A stretch of DNA of 64,000 nucleotides from Streptomyces sp. NBC_00414 (GTDB lineage Bacteria; Actinomycetota; Actinomycetes; Streptomycetales; Streptomycetaceae), in the NCBI RefSeq assembly GCF_036038375.1, contig NZ_CP107935.1:1922001-1986000 (forward strand), written 5' to 3'. The translations under genes were made by a program, and so were the position numbers. Positions 1 through 8,394 of the stretch are shown here, piece by piece (position 1 is the first letter of the stretch; each line of letters opens with the position of its first letter). Under the pieces are notes generated by a model that was not told the DNA's origin, made no database searches, and saw nothing but the letters and a program-made list of their open reading frames with translations.

Positions 1-199
1 TTAACCTGTGCCGCAGCTTTCCTTCACACCGGCACCGCGGGGGCCCTCAGGTCACGTCTTCGCGTACGCGTACGGCTCGATTGATCCCTCGGTGGCCACC
101 AGCCGTATCCCTCTTCGGAAAGCTGGATCAGACAGCCGGACCAGCGCTGGATCGGAGAGTCGCGAACGCGCCCGGCGACCGAGGAGTCGGAACCCCGCC

Positions 200-2083
200 A
201 TGCCCGCACCGTATGTGTCCCTGCCGCCCGCCGATCACGTCCTGTCACCGCACACCGGCTGGACGCGGGCGCACTGGGAGACGCTCGCCGACCGGCAGTT
301 GGAGGCCCTGGTGCCGTACGCGACGCCGGGGTACGCGCAGTACCGGCTGCCCGGCCGGGCCTCCTCGTCGGGCGTGGTGCCGGACGGGCTCGCAGGGTTC
401 GCGCGGTCATTTCTGCTGGCCTCCTTCCGGATCGCCGGGGCGCAGGGCGATGTCGATCCCCGTCTTGTGGAACGCTACGCGCGGGGTCTGACAACGGGCA
501 CCGACCGCGACAGCGGCGAGGCCTGGCCCGAACTCACCGACCTGTCCCGGCAGATGGCGGAGGCCGCCGCGATCTCCGTCGGACTGCACGAGAGCCGCCG
601 CTGGATCTGGGACCGCCTTGACACCGGGACGCGCGAGCGGGTCGTGGACTGGCTGTGGGGAGTCGTGGGCCGCCGCACCCCGGACGACCACAGGCGCCTC
701 CACCAGGTGGTGACCGAGCAGTTCCTCGCCTCGGTCGGCGCGCCGTACCGGCAGGACGACATCGACGCCGGACTCGACCGGCTGGAGGACTGGTACGCGG
801 GCGACGGCTGGTACAGCGACGGTGAGGGCCGGACCTTCGACCACTCCAACGGCTGGGCCCTGCACCTGTATCCGCTGCTGTGGAGCCGGATGACCGGCGG
901 CGGGGGCGGCGGTCGCGGCCAGGTCCACCGCGAACGGCTCGCCCGGTTCCTCACCGTGCACCCGCGGTTCTTCGGCGGTGACGGCGCTCCCGTGCACCAC
1001 GGCGGCTCCCTGACGTACCGTTTCGCCACCACCGCCCCCGTGTGGCTGGGCGCCCTCGCGGGCTGTACGCCGCTGGCCCCGGGCCTCACCAGACGGCTGG
1101 CGTCCGGCGCGGTACGGCACTTCGTCGAGCGCGGGGTGCCCGACGAGCGGGGTCTGCTGCCGCTCGGCTGGTACGACACGTTCCTGCCGGTGGCGCGGGC
1201 GCACTCGGGGCCGGCCTCGCCGTACTGGGCGAGCACGGCGTTCCTGGGTCTGCTGCTTCCGCCGGAGCATCCGGTGTGGACGGCACGCGAACTGCCTCTG
1301 CCGGTCGAGGAGTCGGACCACTGCACCGCGCTCCCGGCGCCGGGCTGGCTGCTGCACGGCACGAAGCACGACGGCATCGTGCGGCTGATCAACCACGGCA
1401 GCGACCGCACCTCGCCGTCCGGGCCCGCCGAGGACGATCCGCACTCCTCGAAGTTCGGCTATTCGACGGCGACGGCACCCGAGGCCGCGGCGCACGCGTG
1501 GCGGCGGAACGTCGACGGGCACATCGCACTGGTGGCCCCGGACGGCACCGCGTCACGCAGACGGGCCGTCGTGCCGCTGCACTGCTCCGGGCGGACGGCG
1601 GCCTCCCGCCAGGAGGGCGTGCTGCCCGGCGGCGAGGAACGGTTCACGATCGACACCACCAGCGTGCTGCGCGGCCCCTGGGAGATCCGCGTGCACCGGG
1701 TGCTCGCCCCGTCCGGCACGACGGTCCGGGAGGGCGGTTACGCGGTCGCGGCCCCGGCCCGGCCCACCGCGGAACGGGGGTACGGCTGGGCGCTGGCCCG
1801 CACCGGCGACGGGCTGACCAGCGTGGTCGTCGCGCTGCACGGCTGGGACGAGGACACGGGCATCGCGCGCGAGGCCGAGGCCAACGCCTTCGGGCCCCAC
1901 TCGGCGACGCCGTACCTCCGGTGCGCCGCGGGCCACCCGGGCGACGGCGGCGTGTACGTCACGCTGCTCGCGCTGACCCGCGACTCCGTGCACCCCCAGG
2001 CGTTACGGGAGTCGGTGTCCTGCGAGGTCGAGGGACACGAGGTCCGGATCACCTTCCCGGAGGGCGACACGGTCTCGGTCTGA
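200..2083 (+). CDS. DUF2264 domain-containing protein
   Basis: A 627-residue protein with the full-length DUF2264 architecture: an all-helical N-terminal region followed by a beta-rich C-terminal half, Trp/His/Gly rich (for example GDGWYSDGEGRTFDHSNGWA near residue 210). Proteins of this family resemble polysaccharide lyases and unsaturated glucuronyl hydrolases, but no reaction is established. The frame stays open to base 8, but the ATG at 200 is chosen because family members begin close to MPAPYVSLPPADHVLSP; a GAGGAG lies 13 bases upstream, farther than ideal. No signal peptide is visible, so it is probably cytoplasmic. It converges on the GAF/conservon operon. Family assignment is firm, function unknown. 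Confidence 0.85.
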   Translation: MPAPYVSLPPADHVLSPHTGWTRAHWETLADRQLEALVPYATPGYAQYRLPGRASSSGVVPDGLAGFARSFLLASFRIAGAQGDVDPRLVERYARGLTTGTDRDSGEAWPELTDLSRQMAEAAAISVGLHESRRWIWDRLDTGTRERVVDWLWGVVGRRTPDDHRRLHQVVTEQFLASVGAPYRQDDIDAGLDRLEDWYAGDGWYSDGEGRTFDHSNGWALHLYPLLWSRMTGGGGGGRGQVHRERLARFLTVHPRFFGGDGAPVHHGGSLTYRFATTAPVWLGALAGCTPLAPGLTRRLASGAVRHFVERGVPDERGLLPLGWYDTFLPVARAHSGPASPYWASTAFLGLLLPPEHPVWTARELPLPVEESDHCTALPAPGWLLHGTKHDGIVRLINHGSDRTSPSGPAEDDPHSSKFGYSTATAPEAAAHAWRRNVDGHIALVAPDGTASRRRAVVPLHCSGRTAASRQEGVLPGGEERFTIDTTSVLRGPWEIRVHRVLAPSGTTVREGGYAVAAPARPTAERGYGWALARTGDGLTSVVVALHGWDEDTGIAREAEANAFGPHSATPYLRCAAGHPGDGGVYVTLLALTRDSVHPQALRESVSCEVEGHEVRITFPEGDTVSV

Positions 2084-2118
2084 CCCGTCTCGGTCCGACC
2101 CGTCTCGGTCCGACTCAC
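2074..2118. repeat. Three tandem 15-bp repeats across the DUF2264 stop codon
   Basis: Three consecutive 15-base units (CTCGGTCTGACCCGT, CTCGGTCCGACCCGT, CTCGGTCCGACTCAC) start inside the last codons of the DUF2264 gene and run into the intergenic space. The TGA stop falls in the first unit. It looks like a small slipped-strand duplication; no regulatory role is evident. Confidence 0.7.
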
Positions 2119-2197
2119 GCCCCGACCCATGTCCCAGGGGCCACGGATCGCGTACGAACCATGTGGCGCCGACACACACGAGCGGGCCGGTTCCCGG

Positions 2198-2845
2198 TCA
2201 GAACCCGCCCTCCCGCAGCTCGATCTGCTCGACCAGCTCCGCCGCCATCGCCTTGATGGTGTCCAGACCGGACCTTCCCCACGGCCTGGGCTCGACATCG
2301 GTGACGCACACCGTGCCGAGCGCGATGCCCGTGCGGTCGAGGAGCGGGGCGCCGAGGTAGGAGCGGATGCCGAACTCGTCGACGACCGGGTTGCCCGCGA
2401 AGCGCGGATAGTCCCGGACGTCCTCCAGGACCAGCGCCTTGCGGCGGACCACCACGTGGGGGCAGAACCCGTAGTCGCGGGCCATGTGGCGGTGGAGTCC
2501 GATCGACGGCGGCGCCGAGCCGCGGAGGTCGGCGTCGCCATGGGACTTGGCGCTGCCATTGCCACTCCCACCGACGCCGACGTCGTCGCCTCCACCACCG
2601 CCGTGCCGGGTGGCCACGGGCCGGGTGTGCAGGCCCGCGAAGAACTGCCGTTCCTCGCCGATGAAGTTGACCATCGCGTACGGCGCCCCGGCCAGCTCGG
2701 CGAGCCGCCGCGCGAACGCGTCGAGAGCCGGTTCCGCGCGTTCGCCCAGGCCCAGCACACGCAGTCGGCGCGTCCGGGCGGGTGCCTCCTTGTCCTCGGG
2801 CGTGAGCAGCAGCCGACCGGCCGGACGCGACGGGTCGTAACTCAT
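2198..2845 (-). CDS. GAF domain-containing protein, fifth gene of the conservon
   Basis: A 215-residue protein with one GAF domain. The conserved core HMARDYGFCPHVVV ... YPRFAGNPVV ... GIRSYLGAPL ... GTVCVTD spans roughly residues 105-190. This GAF type is common in phytochrome-like and signalling proteins, but no output domain is attached. A Gly/Ser/Asp-rich stretch of about 30 residues (around residues 75-105) interrupts the domain between its first strands and the conserved core. The ATG at 2845 overlaps the cvnD stop (ATGA), so the gene is translationally coupled to the conservon and probably acts with it as an extra sensing or partner subunit. The ligand is unknown. Confidence 0.85.
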   Translation of the reverse strand: MSYDPSRPAGRLLLTPEDKEAPARTRRLRVLGLGERAEPALDAFARRLAELAGAPYAMVNFIGEERQFFAGLHTRPVATRHGGGGGDDVGVGGSGNGSAKSHGDADLRGSAPPSIGLHRHMARDYGFCPHVVVRRKALVLEDVRDYPRFAGNPVVDEFGIRSYLGAPLLDRTGIALGTVCVTDVEPRPWGRSGLDTIKAMAAELVEQIELREGGF

Positions 2846-3441
2846 GTGTGTGCTCCGTGGCTCGGGGCGCGTGTGGGTGCGTGTGCGAGCAGGTGGCGGA
2901 CGAGGGTGAGCAGGGTCTGCACGCCCGAACTGGAGATCCGCGCGTCGCAGCGCACGACCGGTACGCCCGGGTCGAGGTCGATGGCCGCCCGCACCTCCTC
3001 CGGGTCGTAGCGGAAGCCGCCGTCGAACTCGTTGACGGCCACGATGAAGCCGAGGCCACGCTGTTCGAAGAAGTCGACCGCGGCGAAGCAGTCCTCGAGG
3101 CGCCGGGTGTCGGCGAGGATCACCGCGCCGAGCGCGCCTTCGGAAAGCTCGTCCCACATGAACCAGAACCGTTCCTGTCCGGGCGTGCCGAACAGGTACA
3201 GCACATGTTCCGGGTCGAGGGTGATGCGCCCGAAGTCCATCGCGACGGTCGTCTCGACCTTGTTCTCGATGCCGTCGAGACTGTCGGTCGCGGCGCTGAC
3301 CGTGGTCAGCAGTTCCTCCGTGCTGAGCGGCGCGATCTCGCTCACCGCGCCGACGAAGGTGGTCTTGCCCACCCCGAAGCCTCCCGCCACCAGGATCTTC
3401 AACGCGGTGGGGAAAGGGTCAGAGCTGTCGTCGTAGTCCAT
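2842..3441 (-). CDS. cvnD: CvnD-type Ras-like GTPase
   Basis: A 199-residue small GTPase, the D component of a conservon, a membrane-associated signalling complex likened to eukaryotic G-protein systems. The P-loop GGFGVGKTT is at residues 20-28, the switch II motif FGTPGQE at 84-90, the NEFD guanine-specificity motif (NxxD) at 137-140, and a late RCDAR (G5-like) motif near 165. It starts at ATG 3441, overlapping the end of the DUF742 gene by 23 bases, and its stop overlaps the GAF gene start. Length and motif set are typical of the family. By analogy with studied conservons it may link to differentiation or antibiotic control, but the output here is unknown. Confidence 0.95.
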   Translation of the reverse strand: MDYDDSSDPFPTALKILVAGGFGVGKTTFVGAVSEIAPLSTEELLTTVSAATDSLDGIENKVETTVAMDFGRITLDPEHVLYLFGTPGQERFWFMWDELSEGALGAVILADTRRLEDCFAAVDFFEQRGLGFIVAVNEFDGGFRYDPEEVRAAIDLDPGVPVVRCDARISSSGVQTLLTLVRHLLAHAPTRAPSHGAHT

Positions 3442-3790
3442 CGAGCACTGCCTCCAGAAGAGACCGGTCAGTGGGGTTGTGGTGGAACGTCGGGGCCTTC
3501 ATGGACAGCGCCCCGCAGTCGACGAGGTCGGACAGCAACACCTTGGTCACTGCTGCCGGCAGCTTCAGATGCGCGGCGACCTCGGCCACCGACACGGGGT
3601 CCCGGCACAGTTCGAGTGCCTGGGCGTGCTCGGGGCCGAGGTAACCGAGGGGGGTGACGCCGGTGGACAGCACCTGGGACAGCAGGTCGAGCGCGGTGCT
3701 CGGCCGGGTCCGGCCGTTGCTGACCTGATAGGGCCGCACCAGGCGGCCGGCCGCGCCGTCGAGCCAGGGCCCGTCGCCGGCCGCGGCCAC
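3419..3790 (-). CDS. cvnC: CvnC-type DUF742 protein
   Basis: A 123-residue DUF742 protein, the C component of the conservon. The N-terminal block LVRPYQVSNGRTRPS and the winged-helix-like block (PVSVAEVAAHLKLPAAVTKV) are typical of the family and suggest a small HTH-fold adaptor. GTG 3790 is preferred as start because GAGG lies eight bases upstream; a TTG at 3796 that would overlap the cvnB stop has almost no spacing from that GAGG. The 3' end overlaps cvnD by 23 bases. The family is thought to bridge the kinase-like and GTPase members. Confidence 0.9.
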   Translation of the reverse strand: MAAAGDGPWLDGAAGRLVRPYQVSNGRTRPSTALDLLSQVLSTGVTPLGYLGPEHAQALELCRDPVSVAEVAAHLKLPAAVTKVLLSDLVDCGALSMKAPTFHHNPTDRSLLEAVLDGLRRQL

Positions 3791-3792
3791 GT

Positions 3793-4227
3793 TCAAGGCC
3801 TCATCGCCGACGGTTCGACGCTGTGCTGCCTCGGCGCGGTCATCAGGTACGGGCGGACGCTCTTGACCAGCATCGCCATCTCGTAGCCGAGCACGGCCGC
3901 GTCCGCGTCGCGCCCGGCGAGCACGGCCAGACAGGTGCCGGAGCCCGCGGTGGACACGAACAGCAGGGTGGAGTCCAGTTCGACGACGACCTGCCGCACA
4001 TCGCCGCCGTCGCCGAAACGGACGCCCGCGCTGCGCCCCAGGGAGTACAGCCCGGACGCCAGGGCGGCCATGTGGTCGGCGCTGTCGGGATCGAGCCCGT
4101 GCACCGACTTCACGAGGCCGTCGCAGGAGAGCAGCACGGCGCTTCTGGTGTGCGGCACGCGTTGCACCAGGCCGCTCATCAGCCAGTCGAGATCGGATGC
4201 GTGGCCGGTCGGCGCATCGCTCACCAT
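3793..4227 (-). CDS. cvnB: CvnB-type roadblock/LC7 protein
   Basis: A 144-residue roadblock/LC7-domain protein, the B component of the conservon, expected to act on the CvnD GTPase in the way MglB acts on MglA. The signature regions DLDWLMSGLVQRVPHTRSAV, LLSCDGLVKSVHGLD and the final VRPYLMTAPRQ are all present. An upstream in-frame ATG exists at 4311, but the ATG at 4227 has a good AAGGAG about ten bases away and matches usual family length. The gene follows cvnA after an 80-base gap and ends just before cvnC. Confidence 0.92.
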   Translation of the reverse strand: MVSDAPTGHASDLDWLMSGLVQRVPHTRSAVLLSCDGLVKSVHGLDPDSADHMAALASGLYSLGRSAGVRFGDGGDVRQVVVELDSTLLFVSTAGSGTCLAVLAGRDADAAVLGYEMAMLVKSVRPYLMTAPRQHSVEPSAMRP

Positions 4228-4307
4228 GGGGGATCGACTCCTTGAAATACGAAGGTCTTCGGGAGCGGAAGTGTGGGTGGCGGAAGTGTGGGCGGGGGTG
4301 GCGTGGT

Positions 4308-6596
4308 TCATCCGGCCGGTGTGCTCCCGTCGTGCCGGGCGGACGCCTCTGCCGCCTCTGGCACCCCTGCCGGTTCGGGTCGTTCACGCATGGGATGCGC
4401 TGTGTGCGTGTCGCCGAAGAGGGATCCGTCCAGGTGGTCGGGCGCCGGGTGAGCGCCCTCGGCAGGGGCGGGTTCCATGGGCGTCGGCTCCATACGGGGC
4501 GCCGGGCTCATGGGGTCCGACTCCCTGCACTGGGCCTCGGCGAGTCCGATGCCACGCTGGAACGCCGCCATCAGATTCGGATCGTGCTCCACGTGGAACT
4601 CGGACTCGGGCCGGGGCGCGGGCCCGCCGCGCAGTTCGGGCACGATGTGCTCCTGGGCCCGCCGCCTGGGCAGTTGGGGCCGGGTCATGCTGCCGCGCAC
4701 CGCGCCGTTGCGCGGGGTGGGCGGCGCGGCCATGTTCTCGGCGACGGCCCGCCTGTCGTCGGGGCGGATTCCGGGGACGGCCTCCGAGGGGTTGGCCCTC
4801 GTCTCGGCGCCGCGCACCGGGAGCGGGGCGGGGTCGCCGCCACCGCCGTTGACGACCGTCAGCCCGACCGGCGTACCCGTACCGTCCGGCTGCGGGTCCA
4901 CGGCGGCCCAGTTCATGTGCGCCGGAATGCCCTGCGCCGAGGCTCCATGTCCCGGGGCCCCGTGTGCCGGGGTGCCATGCGCCGACGTGTCCTGACCCGC
5001 CACGCCGTGGCCGCGCATGCCCTGCGCATACGTTCCCTGTGCCGACACGCCATGAGGGCCAGGACTCCCGTGAGCGGAGGTCCCACGCGCCGGAGCCGTC
5101 CCGCGGGCCGAAACCGGATGAGCCGGAGCCCCTTGAAGCGCAGCCCCCGGAACCGGAGTCCCATGAGCCGAAGTTCCATGTGTCGAAGTCCCATGAGCCG
5201 GAGTCCCGTACCCAGGCCCAGGCCCCCCGCGTGCGGCTCCCCCGGGCCCGGCCACCCCCTGGGCAGGCGTCCCGTGTGCGGGCGTCCCGTGTGCGGGCGT
5301 GCCCTGGACCGGGGCCCCGGTGCCGGGCGGAGCACCGAGCGCCATGGCACCGCGTACCGGGGAACCGTTCGCCCCGGCCTGCGGCCCCTCCTCGGCCCCC
5401 AGCAACGCCTGCGGCACGACCAGTACGGCCTGCACGCCGCCGTAGATGTTGGTCTGCAGCCGGACGGCGATCCCGTGCCGGCGCGCGAGCTGGGAGACCA
5501 CGAACAGCCCGATCCGGCCGTCCGCCAGCAGGCTCGCCACGTTCACCTGGTCCGGGTCGGCGAGCAGCGCGTTCATCTTGTGCTGCTCGGCCAGCGGCAT
5601 GCCGAGACCGCGGTCCTCGACCTCGACGGCGAGCCCCGACGTCACCACGTTGGCCCGCAGCAGCACCTGGGTGTGCGGCGCCGAGAACACCGTGGCGTTC
5701 TCGACGAGTTCGGCCAGCAGATGGATCACGTCGGCCACGGCGTGCCCGCGCACGGTGCCGTCGATGGGCGGTACGAGCTTGACCCGGGAGTACTGCTCGA
5801 CCTCCGCGGTCGCGGAGCGCAGCACCTCGGTCATGGAGACCGGATTGCTCCACTGGCGGCGCGAGACGGCGCCGCCGAGCACCGCGAGGTTCTCGGCATG
5901 GCGGCGGATACGGGTGGCGAGGTGGTCGACGTGGAAGAGGCCCTTGAGAAGGTCGGGGTCCTCGATCTCGTTCTCCAGCTCGTCGAGGATCGAGATCTCG
6001 CGGTGCACGAGGGACTGGAGCCGCCGGGCCAGATTGACGAAGACCTCGACCTTCTGCTCGCTGCCCGCGTGGCTGGAGAGCTGGGAGGCCTGGACGACCG
6101 CGCCGACCGCGCCGTCGTGGGCGGACGCCAGGTCCTCGGCGAGCAGGTCGAAGTCGTCGGCGTCCGGGGCGGGCCGGCTGCGCGGCCGGCGGACGGGCGG
6201 CCCGTCGCCGCGGCGCAGCGTCTCGACGAGGGTGACCAGATCGGCCTGTCCCCGGGCAGTGGTGCGGCGCAGCGATCCGACGCGGTCGTGCACGGACCGG
6301 GCGGCCCGCTCGGCGGCCACGGCGGCGATCACGATGCCGGCGACGGCGACCGCGAGGGCTCCGGAGAGCACGATCCACAGGGTGAGGTCGGGACGTGCGG
6401 CGGTCGTGCGGACGGTGAAGAGCACGGCGGCACTCGCGCTGAGCGCCACCGCGATGGGTGGCAGGACGGCGAGGCGGATCAGCTGGGGCCGTATGTGGGT
6501 CTCGGGCAGCGTGGGGGTGGTGCGGGCGACCGGTCGCCCGTGCCGTCCGCCCTCGCGGCGGTCTGCGCGTGCGGCCGGTGCGCGAAGGTGAGACAT
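4308..6596 (-). CDS. cvnA: CvnA-type membrane histidine-kinase-like protein
   Basis: A 762-residue sensor-kinase-like protein, the A component of the conservon. Two hydrophobic segments near residues 40-62 and 74-97 bracket a very short outside loop. A helical dimerisation region follows with HVDHLATRIRRHAENL, then an HATPase domain with N-box LAELVENATVFS, G1 box VEDRGLGM and G2 box DGRIGLFVVSQLARRHG. The last 350 or so residues are disordered: a Gly/Ala/His/Thr repeat tract, then a Pro-rich tail. ATG 6596 is chosen for its GAGGA five bases upstream, although the frame is open to 6734. It is the first gene of the five-gene operon. The stimulus is unknown. Confidence 0.92.
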   Translation of the reverse strand: MSHLRAPAARADRREGGRHGRPVARTTPTLPETHIRPQLIRLAVLPPIAVALSASAAVLFTVRTTAARPDLTLWIVLSGALAVAVAGIVIAAVAAERAARSVHDRVGSLRRTTARGQADLVTLVETLRRGDGPPVRRPRSRPAPDADDFDLLAEDLASAHDGAVGAVVQASQLSSHAGSEQKVEVFVNLARRLQSLVHREISILDELENEIEDPDLLKGLFHVDHLATRIRRHAENLAVLGGAVSRRQWSNPVSMTEVLRSATAEVEQYSRVKLVPPIDGTVRGHAVADVIHLLAELVENATVFSAPHTQVLLRANVVTSGLAVEVEDRGLGMPLAEQHKMNALLADPDQVNVASLLADGRIGLFVVSQLARRHGIAVRLQTNIYGGVQAVLVVPQALLGAEEGPQAGANGSPVRGAMALGAPPGTGAPVQGTPAHGTPAHGTPAQGVAGPGGAARGGPGPGYGTPAHGTSTHGTSAHGTPVPGAALQGAPAHPVSARGTAPARGTSAHGSPGPHGVSAQGTYAQGMRGHGVAGQDTSAHGTPAHGAPGHGASAQGIPAHMNWAAVDPQPDGTGTPVGLTVVNGGGGDPAPLPVRGAETRANPSEAVPGIRPDDRRAVAENMAAPPTPRNGAVRGSMTRPQLPRRRAQEHIVPELRGGPAPRPESEFHVEHDPNLMAAFQRGIGLAEAQCRESDPMSPAPRMEPTPMEPAPAEGAHPAPDHLDGSLFGDTHTAHPMRERPEPAGVPEAAEASARHDGSTPAG
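4915..5345 (-). repeat. Degenerate repeat tract encoding AHGT/P-rich region of CvnA
   Basis: Inside cvnA, many imperfect copies of a 12- to 15-base unit encode runs such as GTPAHGTPAHGTPAQG, GTSTHGTSAHGT and SAHGTPAHGAPGHG. The tract has no predicted fold, lies after the HATPase domain, and is the sort of sequence expected to vary in length between strains. Confidence 0.75.
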
Positions 6597-6902
6597 CGAC
6601 GTCCTCGGACTGGTATGTCGGGGCTGTGGGGATCCCCCGGTCTGCGACCACGGCGTGCGCCGAACGGGGCGTACGCCATCGCTGCGCCGGTCGAGAGAGC
6701 CGACGAATTCGGCCCTGCGTCGCTCAGCGGCCACTCACAGTAGTCGCCACCGCATCATGTGCGGTGGGCAGTTGACAAAGTCCGACGGCTGAGGTCCCGC
6801 TCTGGTATGAGCGCTCGTACGACAGACCGATAAACCCCTCGAGCACAGGCTGCCGCGCTCCACCGAATCGATCAGACCTGGTCAGAAGTGGTCAGCGAAA
6901 AA
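6597..6902. promoter_or_regulatory. Intergenic region upstream of the conservon
   Basis: About 300 bases with no gene that I can support; it should hold the conservon promoter. The one clear structure is a perfect dyad at 6747-6767, CCACCGCA-N5-TGCGGTGG, close to a TACTGT that could serve as a minus-strand -10 element. No convincing -35 was found. The cvnA frame remains open into this region to 6734. Confidence 0.35.
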
Positions 6903-6943
6903 CGGCGAGGGCCGAGGAGCAGTTCGCTCCTCGGCCCTCGCCG
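6903..6943 (-). terminator. Intrinsic terminator of the metallo-hydrolase gene
   Basis: A perfect 18-bp stem (CGGCGAGGGCCGAGGAGC and its complement) with a 5-base loop lies 22 bases after the metallo-hydrolase stop. On the minus strand the stem is followed by TTTTT. This separates that gene from the conservon. Confidence 0.9.
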
Positions 6944-6965
6944 ACCGCCTTCGGGCACCTTCAGG

Positions 6966-8213
6966 TCATCCGGTCGGCACCGATTCCGGGTCTCCGGCGC
7001 CCTCCGCCTTGTCACGCGGAGTGTCACGGACCGTTTCCGCCGCGGCTGATCCCTCACCGGCCGTCTTCTCGTCGGCCGTCCCCTCGACGGCGGGCCAGCC
7101 GCCCTTCGGCTCCATGGCCACACCCCGCCACCAGGGCTCGGAGGGAACGGTCTCGGCCGTGGGTTCGAACGGCTCACCGGGCCGGGGCAGCGCGATCCGG
7201 GCGCCGAGCGCGCGGGCGGCGGTGACGGTGCCCTCGCCCGGCTCGGCCCACGGGTGGGTCGCGAGATTGAACGTGGCCCAGTGGATCGGCATCATCACGC
7301 CGGTGGGCTTGCCGCCCTGGAGGTCGAGGTGGGCGCGCATGCCCTCCTCCGGCGTCATGTGGATGTCGGGCCAGAACTCGCTGTAGGCGCCGATCTGGAT
7401 CATCGTCGCGTCGAAGGGGCCGTACTCGGCGCCGATGTCCTTGAAACCGGTGAAGTAGCCGGTGTCCCCGCTGTGGTAGATCCGGTGCTCGTCGCCCGCC
7501 ACCACCCAGGACGCCCAGAGGGTGTGCTGCGTGTTGCGCAGACCGCGGCCGCAGAAGTGCCGGGCGGGTGTGGCGGTCAGGGAGATGCCCCCGACCTTCG
7601 TCGTCTCGTGCCAGTCCAGCTCGCGCAGCCGGTCCGCCGGGACGCCCCAGTGCTCCAGGTGGGCGCCGACGCCGAGGGGCACCGCGAACAGCGTGTCCGT
7701 GCCCGCCAGAGCCTTGATCGTGGGCAGGTCGAGGTGGTCGTAGTGGTCGTGCGAGATGACCACCACGTCGACCGGGCCGAGCGTCGCCAGCGGCACGGGC
7801 ACCGGATGCAGCCGCTTGGGTCCGGCGAAGGCGAACGGCGAGCACCTCTCGCCCCAGACGGGGTCGAAGAGCACCCGGTGTCCGTCGATCTCGGCGAGGA
7901 CGCTGGAGTGGCCCATCCACGTGAGCCGCAGCCCCGAGGCCGGGGGCGCCGCGAGGTCGGCGAGGGTGGTGGCGTGCACGGGAACGACGCCCGCCGGAGC
8001 CGCGCGGGCACGCTCCTCCTTACGGAAGAAGCTGCGCGCGAATTCGAGCATGGCTCCGTCCGGGCGGGGGGCGCCCTCGGGGTTGCGGAAGACACCGTCC
8101 GCGTAGTTCGGAGATCTGCGGATGCGTGCCATGCGCTCGCCACTCGGATCCGCGCCGAACGCGGCGGGGCGCAGAGCACGGAGCCCGGAACTCAGGGAAC
8201 GGGAGCCGGTCAC
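6966..8213 (-). CDS. MBL-fold metallo-hydrolase (NAPE-PLD/UlaG-like)
   Basis: A 415-residue metallo-beta-lactamase-fold hydrolase. The metal-binding motif ISHDHYDHLD (HxHxDH), the later RHFCGRG and SGDTGYF segments, and a C-terminal MPIHWATFN are as expected in the NAPE-PLD/RomA-like branch of phospholipid or phosphodiester hydrolases. The N-terminus RRSPNYADGVFRNP is characteristic of this actinobacterial group. I place the start at GTG 8213 (GGAGG four bases upstream, typical N-terminus); an ATG at 8246 would add 11 residues but has little Shine-Dalgarno sequence. The last 45 residues are low-complexity and acidic. The substrate is unknown; a soluble cytoplasmic enzyme is expected. Divergent from the dehydrogenase gene. 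Confidence 0.85.
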   Translation of the reverse strand: MTGSRSLSSGLRALRPAAFGADPSGERMARIRRSPNYADGVFRNPEGAPRPDGAMLEFARSFFRKEERARAAPAGVVPVHATTLADLAAPPASGLRLTWMGHSSVLAEIDGHRVLFDPVWGERCSPFAFAGPKRLHPVPVPLATLGPVDVVVISHDHYDHLDLPTIKALAGTDTLFAVPLGVGAHLEHWGVPADRLRELDWHETTKVGGISLTATPARHFCGRGLRNTQHTLWASWVVAGDEHRIYHSGDTGYFTGFKDIGAEYGPFDATMIQIGAYSEFWPDIHMTPEEGMRAHLDLQGGKPTGVMMPIHWATFNLATHPWAEPGEGTVTAARALGARIALPRPGEPFEPTAETVPSEPWWRGVAMEPKGGWPAVEGTADEKTAGEGSAAAETVRDTPRDKAEGAGDPESVPTG

Positions 8214-8364
8214 GGCACCTCCAGGTGGGTCGGTCTGAATTTCCATTATGGTCGCCGCCTCTGACAGCGCCGGGTCGGGCGCGTGACAGGGCGGTGTCCG
8301 TGCCGAGCACGGCAAGGTCCCACCTCGTACGACGTCGCCCTCACCCAAGGTCCGTCCAGCCGCG

Positions 8365-8394
8365 TTGACAGATTCGCCCCGCAGTTTCGATACT
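8365..8394 (+). promoter_or_regulatory. Predicted sigma70-type promoter for the dehydrogenase gene
   Basis: A perfect -35 TTGACA (8365-8370) is followed after 18 bases by GATACT (8389-8394), about 112 bases before the GTG of the amino-acid dehydrogenase gene. The -10 element is overlapped by a 20-bp quasi-palindrome. Confidence 0.6.

Noticed and set aside
4197..6743. A long plus-strand frame opposite cvnA with many Arg/Pro/Gly repeats
   Set aside because: It mirrors the AHGT repeat tract and HATPase codons of cvnA on the other strand; it has no Shine-Dalgarno and no recognisable domain.
6771..6810. TTGACA followed by TATGAG as a plus-strand promoter
   Set aside because: The spacing is about 28 bases, too long for a sigma70-type promoter, and no plus-strand gene follows.
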